DNA of 64,000 nucleotides from Bufo bufo (lineage: Eukaryota; Chordata; Amphibia; Anura; Bufonidae), in contig NC_053391.1 in assembly GCF_905171765.1 (NCBI RefSeq), forward strand, positions 266,270,460-266,334,459. Direction: 5' to 3'. Positions 56,197 to 64,000 of the stretch are shown piece after piece; positions within the stretch are counted from its first letter, which is position 1, and each line of letters starts with the position of its first letter. A program made the position numbers and the translations under genes. The notes under the pieces were generated by a model that saw nothing but the letters and a program-made list of their open reading frames with translations, was not told the DNA's origin and searched no databases.

Positions 56197-56639
56197 GTGG
56201 CAACTAAGAATAAATTAGCAATTCTGTTTTTTATTTAGTTTTTTTTATGGCGTTCACCGTAGGGAAAAATTTACGTGATATTTATGTAGTCCACGTCGTT
56301 ACAGACGTGACAATACTAAACATATGGGGGAGGTTTTTTTTTGCAATTTATTTAATTGAAAAGCGCATTTTCAATGGGAAAAAAAAGCGTAATTTTTTAA
56401 TGGATTTTTAAGGGGACTATAACAGACAGCATTATCCCTATAGTGCATTGCATTTTAATGTTAGTGCTATTCTGACATTGACCAGCAGGCTGCAGCCAGA
56501 GAGGCGCAGCCTGCTGGAAGTTACTCAAGGCTGGTCTGGGGCCTACACAAGATTGCATTTGCGAGGTGCCGATGGGAGACAGAGGGAGTCCGTTAAACAG
56601 CCCGGACTGGCACTCCTGCCGGTCCGGGCTGTTAGCTCT
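56197..56639 (+). mobile_element. TTAA-type element fragment
   Basis: T-rich stretch with TATGGCGTTCACCGTAGGG and CGTTACAGACGTGACAATAC, then inverted CAGCAGGCTGC...GCAGCCTGCTG and AGCCCGGACTGGC...GGTCCGGGCT hairpins. It resembles the right half of 61215-63659. Borders uncertain. Confidence 0.45.
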
Positions 56640-57430
56640 CATGTGAGAGCCGGGACCCATGCAGCGCTTAAACTGGGCTGCCGTAAAAAAGCCTCATGCA
56701 CACGACTGTGCCGTTTTTTCGTATCCGGCCATAGTGCCGGGAAACCGGTGAAGTCTCTCCCAGTTATTACTTCATAGTGCAACTTTGTGGCAACGGCGAA
56801 GTCCACGTGCCGGCCACCGTGGATAGTGACAACAGGGCGGTGGGATAGTCCTTTAAGTCTCCAAGGATGCACACTACGCCTACTTTTCAGCCAGTATAGT
56901 TGGCGGGCCGCACCAGGGCAGTTCTTACCAGGGACACCAGGCTCCCTGAGTCCAGCACCGCCACTGCCAGGTTATCTCCCACTTACCCTCCTGGCATACA
57001 TTGAGGGGCGGTAGCCAAAGTTAGTATCCATGGGTTCACCCCGATGGGGACAGTCGGCTCTTATGTGTCCAGGCTCTTAACACCGCCAGCAGACCACCGG
57101 GGCTGAGTCTGCAGGGGGTATGTCCCGGGCGGGTTTGGCTGGCACCAGCCGCCGGGCCTGGGGTGGAGATTTCCAGGTTTTAACTGGCCCCCTCCCAAAA
57201 GAACCCCCCTGCAGATTTCTGGTGGCCTCGTAGCGCTCCACCAGGTTGACCATCTCTAGGGCATTACCAGTAGACACCTGGCCAATCCAGTGCAGGCAGA
57301 GCACCCTCCCCAAAAAAGGCGACCCCCCCCCCTCCTGGTGGCTAAGCCCTTTCTGAATCCTGTATTCACCCTTAAAAATGATAAATGTCCCACAAAAAGT
57401 AATAAGGTCCCAACGCTGCATTTCCCCAAC
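56640..57430 (-). pseudogene. Ty3/gypsy-like gag zinc knuckle and protease remnant
   Basis: The minus strand carries, from 57421 down, a gag C-terminus (V-N-L-V-E-R-Y-E-A-T-R-N), then a CCHC knuckle C-W-R-C-stop-E-P-G-H-I-R-A-D-C near 57085-57045 in which one codon is a stop. A shifted frame follows with the protease active site L-D-S-G-S-L-V-S-L-V near 56955, then V-I-T-G-R-D-F-T-G-F-P near 56755. This order is typical of a gypsy-class gag-pro junction. It differs from the element at 17608-23418 and has no LTR or RT in the window. Heavily decayed fragment; described only. Confidence 0.6.
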
Positions 57431-57829
57431 ACTCAGTTGGTTTGTCAGGGGACAAGATCACAAAAAGGTATGTGTATTTTGCACATCCCATCTTAGGGTG
57501 TTGCAATACCATTTTTTGTCCTTGCACCTCTTATCCTATGGGTGCTGAAATGTTGTATATGCACTTACATTTTTCCTTTTTGCCCATATCTTTTTGTGAT
57601 GCGGGTGGCTTAGAGGCAATCAGCATAGACTGGACACCCAGGCAGAACAAAGTACTTTGCCTGCCTGCCTCCCTCAGAATACTTTTGCTGAGCACCACAT
57701 TTTATAGGAAATTCAATGGGTTTTCTATGGATCCTCTAACTCGGGCAACAATCAAGGCGTGGCATACTTACCTTTCTGCTATATTACTGACACCCCTTTT
57801 CTTCCTCTTGCTGCAAGTAAGAGATACGT

Positions 57830-58093
57830 AGGCTTCATGCACATGAACGTTGTTTTGGTCCGCATCCGAGCAGCAGTTTTTGCGGCTTGCATGCGGACCC
57901 ATTCACTTCATTGGTACCGCAAAAGATGTGGACAGCACTCCGTGTGCTGTCCGCATCCGTTGCTCCGTTCCGTGGTCCCCCAAAATAATATAACCTGTCC
58001 TAGTCTTGTCCATTTTGTGGACAAGAATAGGCAGTTATATTAATGGCCATCCGTGTTTTTGCGGACGGCAAAACGGTCGTGTGCATGAGGCCA
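57830..58093. mobile_element. 'gcatgaggcc'-type MITE, complete
   Basis: Left TAGGCTTCATGCACATGAAC and right TCGTGTGCATGAGGCCATA are inverted ends. The interior has CCGCATCCG and TTGCGGAC motifs. This is the clearest member of the family that also occurs at 2868, 29246 and 51799. Confidence 0.7.
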
Positions 58094-58703
58094 TATACTG
58101 TGGAATTTGCTGACCCATTTCCGAACCAACCTTTTAGACAAGGAACAGAGATATATGCACTCCTGCAGTGGACCTCTACAAAGGTAGAGAAGTTACCTTA
58201 GAGGGGCTTCAACATTTAGGAGCATTAAGGTCCCTTACCTCTTTCCACTTACACAATATCCTACAATACACAAAGTGTAAGCAATTTCCCCCAGCATCTA
58301 CCTTGCCAACTAAGGCTACTTTCACACTGGCGTTTCTGGGTCCGCTTGTGAGATCCGTTTCAGGGCTCTCACAAGCGGCCCAAAACGGATCAGTTTAGCC
58401 CCATGCATTCTGAATGGATAAGGATCCGTTCAGAATGCATCAGTTTGCCTCCGTTCCGCTCTGGAGGCAGACACCAAAACGCTGCTTGCAGCGTTTTGAT
58501 GTCCGCCTGACGATGCGGAGCCAAGCGGATCCGTCCTGACTTACAATGTAAGTCAATGGGGACGGATCCGTTTTCACTGACACAATATGGTGCAATTGAA
58601 AACGGATCTGCCTCCCATTGACTTTCAATGTAAGTCAAAACGGATCCGTTTGCATTATCATGAACAAAAAAAAAAAAAAACGGATACAATCATTTGCATT
58701 ATA

Positions 58704-60313
58704 CACGTCCTTCTAAAAAAATTAGCATATTGTGATAAAGTTCATTATTTTCTGTAATGTATGGATAAACATTAGACTTTCATATATTTTTGATTCATTA
58801 CACACAACTGAAGTAGTTCAAGCCTTTTCTTGTTTTAATATTGATGATTTTGGCATACAGCTCATGAAAACCCCAAATTCCTATCTCTAAAAATTAGCAT
58901 ATTTCATCCGACCAATAAAAGAAAAGTGTTTTTAATACAAAAAAAGTCAACCTTCAAATAATTAAGTTCAGTTATGCACTCAATACTTGGTCGGGAATCC
59001 TTTTGCAGAAATGACTGCTTCAATGCGGCGTGGCATGGAGGCAATCAGCCTGTGGCACTGCTGAGGTGTTATGGAGGCCCAGGATGCTTCGATATCGGCC
59101 TTAAGCTCATCCAGAGTGTTATGTCTTGCGTCTCTCAACTTTCTCTTCCCAATATCCCACAGATTCTCTATGGGGTTCAGGTCAGGAGAGTTGGCAGGCC
59201 AATTGAGCACAGTAATACCATGGTCAGTAAACCATTTACCAGTGGTTTTGGCACTGTGAGCAGGTGCCAGGTCGTGCTGAAAAATGAAATTTCATCTCCA
59301 TAAAGCTTTTCAGCAGATGGAAGCATGAAGTGCTCCAAAATCTCCTGATAGCTAGCTGCATTGACCCTGCCCTTGATAAAACACAGTGGACCAACACCAG
59401 CAGCTGACATGGCACCCCAGACCATCACTGACTGTGGGTACTTGACACTGGACTTCAGGCATTTTGGCATTTTCCTTTCCCCAGTCTTCCTCCAGACTCT
59501 GGCACCTTGATTTCCGAATGACATGCAAAATTTGCTTTCATCCGAAAAAAGTACTTTGGACCACTGAGCAACAGTCCAGTGCTGCTTCTCTGTAGCCCAG
59601 GTCAGGCGCTTCTGCCGCTGTTTCTGGTTCAAAAGTGGCTTGACCTGGGGAATGCGGCACCTGTAGCCCATTTCCTGCACACGCCTGTACACGGTGGCTC
59701 TGGATGTTTCTAGTCCAGACTCAGTCCACTGCTTCCGCACGTCCCCCAAGGTCTGGAATCGGTCCTTCTCCACAATCTTCCTCAGGGTCCGGTCACCTCT
59801 TCTCGTTGTGCAGCGTTTTCTGGCACACTTTTTCCTTCCCACAGACTTCCCACTGAGGTGCCTTGATACAGCACTCTGGGAACAGCCTATTCGTTCAGAA
59901 ATTTCTTTCTGTGTCTTACCCTCTTGCTTGAGGGTGTCAATGATGGCCTTCCGGACAGCAGTCAGGTCGGCAGTCTTACCCATGATTGCGGTTTTGAGTA
60001 ATGAACCAGGCTGGGAGTTTTTAAAAGCCTCAGGAATCTTTTGCAGGTGTTTAGAGTTAATTAGTTGATTCAGATGATTAGGTTAATAGCTCGTTTAGAG
60101 AACCTTTTCATGATATGCTAATTTTTTGAGATAGGAATTTTGGGTTTTCATGCCAAAATCATGCCAAAATCATCAATATTAAAACAAGAAAAGGCTTGAA
60201 CTACTTCAGTTGTGTGTAATGAATCTAAAACATATGAAAGTCTAATTTTTATCAGTACATTACAGAAAATAATGAACTTTATCACAATATGCTAATTTTT
60301 TGAGAAGAACCTG
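58704..60313 (-). mobile_element. Tc1/mariner transposon, TA target site
   Basis: Terminal repeats (left CACGTCCTTCTAAAAAAATT, right complement ending AAGAACCTG) exceed 150 bp and contain ACACAACTGAAGTAGTTCAA. TA flanks at 58702-58703 and 60314-60315. A 14-bp duplication (CATGCCAAAATCATGCCAAAATC) lies at 60149-60172 in one arm only. Confidence 0.95.
58980..59983 (-). pseudogene. Tc1-type transposase with a single frameshift
   Basis: The first block (59983-59290) starts MGKTADLTAVRKAIIDTLKQ, with a helix-turn-helix (E-I-S-E-R-I-G-C-S-Q-S-A-V-S-R-H-L), a basic linker, a second DNA-binding segment, and the first catalytic D in L-F-S-D-E-S-K-F. The frame shifts near 59290, at a G-A-T-G-A-A-A-T-T-T-C-A-T region, right before the second catalytic Asp. 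The second block (59210-58980) has S-P-D-L-N-P-I-E-N-L-W with the catalytic Glu and ends G-F-P-T-K-Y. Apart from that one break it is well preserved, far less decayed than the Tc1 copy at 35515. Confidence 0.9.
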
Positions 60314-60384
60314 TAGGTGCGGATCAGTCTGTGCAGATACCAGACGGATCCGCACCTAACGCAGGTGTGAAAGTAGCCTTAGTT

Positions 60385-60900
60385 TAAGGCTATGGTGCTT
60401 TCTCGCAACTCCCCACTCAGGCTAATCTCCAACATATATATACGATGCTGACAGAACTCAATAAGCCACCAGCCTATAGATTTCTAGTTCAGTAGGAACG
60501 GGCCCTGGAGGTTTCCTTTTCACTTATCAAACATAAATATGTCCTTGCTCAAACACCCAGAATATACAGATGTGTGCGAATTCAGGAAATCTACTATAAA
60601 GGTTTTAACACGCTGGTACTATACCCCTGAAAGATTACATACGTTTTTCCCTTCTACTCGCCACATCTGCTGGCGGTAGGAAACAGGCAGACTCTTTCTA
60701 CTATATATGGTGGCTGTGTCCAGCTATAAAACCGTATTGGGACAATGTAGGAGATGCACTCTCTGAGGACTACAACAGACAATTACAATTCACTATGACT
60801 GCTTTACTTGGGCTACTTGGTGGCGTCAGATGAGAGATCTTTGGGATGGGACTTCACCTGTGTGCAGTAGCCAGAACACTTGTGGCCTCCCATTGGAAAT
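60385..60900 (+). pseudogene. L1 ORF2 C-terminal remnant
   Basis: Read in broken frames, it shows a K-S-T-I-K-V-L-T-R-W-Y-Y-T-P-E-R-L segment followed by F-F-P-S-T-R-H-I-C-W-R, the conserved end region before the C-x-x-C motif of L1 ORF2. The upstream coding domains are not in the window. Non-functional. Confidence 0.55.
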
Positions 60901-61214
60901 GAGAAATGCCGCCATCTCTCTTACAGTGGCAGCTCAAATGTGATCAGATCTATAGATAACAGCAGATAACGCATTGGGAAGTAGGTACACCTTGCCTCTT
61001 CCGCAGGATCACTTTTTGGTAACCTACTGGCTTGGAGTGACGCTGCTCATTGCTATGTCTATTAAATGTGTCTTAACATTCATCGATGACAAAATTTGTT
61101 TGCTACTGTATAGAATGACAATATACATCCTTGTACTGGCAATGCCTTTCTGATATGTATCTAAAAAACTCCACTGTACGATTTTGTTTGCTTCTTATTT
61201 TCATTAAGATGTCT

Positions 61215-63659
61215 TTAACCACTCCCATCTGGGCCATTTGCCCCCTTCCTGACCAGGCCTAATTTTGCAAAACTGACATATCTCACTTTATGTGGTAATA
61301 ACTTTGGAACGCCTTTATTTATCCAAGTCATTCAGAGATTGTTTTCTCGTGACACATTGTACTTCATGATAGTCATAAATTTGAGTCAAAATATTTCACC
61401 TTTATTTATGAAAAAATCCCAAATTTACCCAAAAATGTGAAAAATTCGCAATTTTCTAAATTTCTATTTCACTGCTTTTAAAACAGAAAGTGATACCTCA
61501 TAAAATATTTATTCCTTAACATTCCCCATATGTCTACTTTATGTTGGCATCATTTTGGAAATGTCATTTTATTTTTTTAGGACGTTAGAAGGCTTAGAAG
61601 TTTAGAAGCAATTCTTCAAATTTTTAAGAAAATTGCCAAAACCCACTCTATAAGGACCAGTTCAGGTCTGAAGTCACTTTGTGGGGCCTACATAGTGGAT
61701 ACCCCCATAAATTACCCCATTGTAGAAACTACACCCCTCAAGGTATTCAAAACCGATTTTACAAACTTTGTTAACCCTTTATGCGTTCCACAAGAATTAA
61801 AGGAAAATGGAGATCAAATTTTTAAATTTCACTTTTTTGGCAGATTTTCCATTTTAATCCAATTTTTTCTTTAACACATCGATGGTTAACAGCCAAACAA
61901 AACTCAATATTTATTACCCAGATTCTGCGGTTTACAGAAACACCCCACATGTGGTCATAAACTGCTGTATGGGCACACGGCAGGGCGCAGAAGAAAAGGA
62001 ACTCCACATGGTTTTTAGATGCCATGTCCCATTTGAAGCCCCCCGATGCACCCTTACAGTAGAAACTCCCAAGAAGTGACCCCATTTTGGAAACTAGGGG
62101 ATAAGGTGCCAGTTTTATTAGTACTATTTTTGGGTACATATGATTTTTTGATCATTCATTATAACACTTTATGGGGCAAGGTGACCAAAAAATTGGTTGT
62201 TTTAGCACAGTTTCTATTTATTTATTTTTACAGCGTTCACCTGAGGGGTTCAGTCAAGTGACATTTTTATAGAGCAGATTGTTACGGACGTGGCGATACC
62301 TAATATGTATACTTTTTCTCATTTATTGAAGTTTTACACAATAATAGCATTTTTGAAGCAAAGAAATTATGTTTTAATGTGTCCATGTTCTGAGAGCTAT
62401 AGTTTTTTTATTTTTTGAGAGATTTTCTTATGTAGGGGCTCATTTTTTGCGGGATGAGGTGACGGTTTTATTGGTACCATTTTGTGGGACATACGCGTTT
62501 TTGATCACTTGGTGTTGCACCTTTTGTGATGCAAGGTGACAAAAATTGCTTGTTTTGACAGTTTTTTTTTTTTAAGGTGTTCATCTGAGGGGTTAGCTCA
62601 TGTGATATTTTTATAGAGCTGGTTTTTACGGACGCGGCAATACCTAATATGTATACTTTTTTTTATTTGTTTCACTTTAACACAATAATAGCATTTTTGA
62701 AACAAAAAAAAAAATTATGTTTTAGTGTCTCCATGTTCTAAGAGCTATAGTTTTTTTATTTTTTGAGAGATTTTCTTATGTAGGGGCTCATTTTTTGCAG
62801 GATGAGGTGACGGTTTTATTGGTACCATTTTGTGGGACATACGCATTCTTGATCACTTGGTGTTGCACCTTTTGTGATGCAAGGTGACAAAAATTGCTTG
62901 TTTTGACAGTTTTTTTTTTTTTTTTTACGGTGTTCATCTGAGGGGTTAGCTCATGTGATATTTTTATAGAGCTGATTTTTACGGACGCGGCAATACCAAA
63001 TATGTCTATTTTATTTTATTTTTTCTATTTTTAAATTTTTTTTTTTATTCCTTACTTGGGAACTTTTTTTTTTTCTACATGTGAAACTTTTTTTTATTTT
63101 ATTTTTTCAACCCTTTATATTTTTTTTTTTTTTTACACTTTTCGTCCCCCATAAGGTCATACAAGACTTCTGGGGGACATTTGCTTCACTTTTTCTTTTT
63201 TTTTTCACTGTTGATTTCTCCTGTAACTGGGGCTGACATAGTAGCCCCAGTTACAGAAGAAATGCACCCCCCAGAGAGGCTGTACAGCAGCAATCCAGCG
63301 CTGTACAGCCTCAGAGCAGGTCTGATTGAGGTCTCTGAGAGACCTCACACAGCCCCTGCACTCTCCGGTCCCGGCGGTCACATGACCGCCGGGCCGGAAC
63401 AGGAAGCGCACAGCGCTTCCTGCTCTGCATACACAGTGAGCGCTGTGTCTGCAGCGATCGTGAAGGCAGGGACACCTGGGCACTGTCCCTGCCTCCTCTC
63501 TGGGTTGCCCTGCTGTCACTGACAGCGGGCAACCCGATCAGCAGCTGCACGATTAGCGTGCAGCTGCTGTTTCTGAAAATACGTTTTAAAGCGTGCTTTC
63601 AGAAATAGAGGTCCACCCATAGGACGTTTATATCCTATGGGCGGACGGCAGGTGGTTAA
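61215..63659. mobile_element. TTAA-flanked non-autonomous element with internal repeats
   Basis: Left TTAACCACTCCCATCTGGG and right CGGACGGCAGGTGGTTAA are inverted, TTAA-based ends. No transposase. T-rich interior, GC-rich right end with hairpins (GGTTGCCC...GGGCAACC near 63502-63535). Family fragments recur at 3235, 41532, 51001 and 56197. Confidence 0.7.
62215..63020 (+). repeat. internal tandem repeat, about 350-bp unit
   Basis: TTCTTATGTAGGGGCTCATTT with GGTACCATTTTGTGGGACAT and ACGGACGCGGCAATACC occurs at 62425-62650 and again at 62775-62996. A partial third copy (AGCGTTCACCTGAGGGG to GATACCTAATATGTATAC) lies at 62230-62310. T runs differ in length between copies. Confidence 0.85.
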
Positions 63660-63726
63660 TAAAATATTTTAAAAACTAAACTAAATACAAATCAACAAAA
63701 ATTATATATATATATATATATATATA
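63660..63726. repeat. AT-rich spacer with (AT)n microsatellite
   Basis: Alternating AT from about 63702 to 63726, directly before the Tc1-type terminus. Confidence 0.85.
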
Positions 63727-64000
63727 CAGTCCTGATCAAAAGTTTAAGACCACTTGAAAAATGGCAAAAAATCATATTTAGCATGGCTGGATCTTAACAA
63801 GGTTCCAAGTAGAGATTCAACATGCAACAAGAAGAAATGGGAGTGAGACAAAACATTTTTTGAGCATTTAATTTAATGAAAACCACGAATAAACAGAAAC
63901 AGACTGTTTTTCAGCTGATCAAAAGTTTAGGACCACACCTCCAAAAAAAAAAAACTAAAACCCCCCCAAAACAGAAATCCAACTTCCAAACATGAACTCA
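63727..64000. mobile_element. Tc1/mariner element, left terminal repeat (runs off right edge)
   Basis: It begins CAGTCCTGATCAAAAGTTTA after a TA dinucleotide. A second copy, TGATCAAAAGTTTAGGACCAC, lies at 63918-63938 within the repeat. CAGT... at a TA site and the internally repeated binding-site-like motif are usual for Tc1 terminal repeats. Transposase lies beyond the window. Confidence 0.75.

Larger units (their letters stand above)
58312..60381. mobile_element. 'ggctactttcacac' MITE hosting a Tc1 element
   Basis: Left AAGGCTACTTTCACACTGGC and right CGCAGGTGTGAAAGTAGCCTTA are inverted ends. Own sequence is 58312-58703 and 60314-60381, with CGGATCCGTTTT-rich interior. A Tc1 element inserted at TA splits it. 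Confidence 0.75.
57440..61205 (+). mobile_element. L1-type LINE fragment split by two MITEs
   Basis: Own sequence is about 57440-57829, 58094-58311 and 60382-61205. The last part has L-T-R-W-Y-Y-T-P-E-R-L-H near 60610 and a shifted C-W-R, as in ORF2 C-termini of L1-clade elements (compare 5590 on the minus strand). Multiple stops and frameshifts are present. Support for the first part is weaker. Confidence 0.5.

Noticed and set aside
58390..58689. Minus-strand 99-codon frame
   Set aside because: Lies within the inverted GGATCCG-rich interior of a MITE. No protein features.

Overview
This window looks like a piece of a large, repeat-swollen amphibian (probably anuran) nuclear genome. The call rests on the mobile-element mix seen directly: piggyBac- and other TTAA-flanked elements, a Penelope-like GIY-YIG element, an L1-type LINE, a tRNA-derived SINE, a Ngaro/DIRS-type tyrosine-recombinase element with split direct repeats, a chromodomain Ty3/gypsy element, two BED-finger hAT elements, three Tc1/mariner elements and many MITEs and minisatellites. 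There is no bacterial-style gene organisation, no rRNA gene, no credible tRNA gene and no CRISPR array. Most open reading frames are transposon remains or minisatellite artefacts.

Layout. 1-1263: 5' end of a piggyBac-like element on the minus strand, running off the left edge. 1268-2560: 3' part of a Penelope-like element. 2641-4624: L1 scrap, MITEs and a SINE. 4758-9334: L1-type LINE on the minus strand with a 14-bp target duplication. 10128-15629: Ngaro-like element whose middle is about 3 kb of minisatellite. 16196-26575: a four-level nest, namely a TTAA element holding a solo LTR (duplication aatag), which holds a gypsy element (actac), which holds another solo LTR (gccgg). 26576-29503: Penelope-like tail, palindrome, 32-bp minisatellite and a MITE. 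29662-34413: non-autonomous hAT-type element (8-bp duplication catggaac) with a long G-rich array and a 0.9-kb palindromic insert carrying a hammerhead-like core at its apex. 34612-39617: MITE holding a hAT-like element holding a Tc1 element. 39628-41221: palindromic MITEs and a minisatellite. 41887-49168: hAT copy 1 (minus). 49169-53200: AT-rich sequence, MITE, and LTR- or promoter-like repeats. 53215-56196: hAT copy 2 (plus). 56640-57430: gypsy-like gag-protease remnant. 57440-61205: LINE fragment interrupted by MITEs, one of which holds a Tc1. 61215-63659: TTAA element. 63727 to the end: start of another Tc1.

The only host-gene-like signal is on the minus strand. A 114-nt open segment with splice-like borders lies at 41385-41498. 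A second segment becomes one continuous reading frame when the 29662-34413 transposon and one copy of its 8-bp duplication are removed (34414-34611 plus 29518-29653). The two segments are phase-compatible and could be consecutive exons of one gene. I do not recognise the protein. No search could be run, so family names rest on motifs read by eye.
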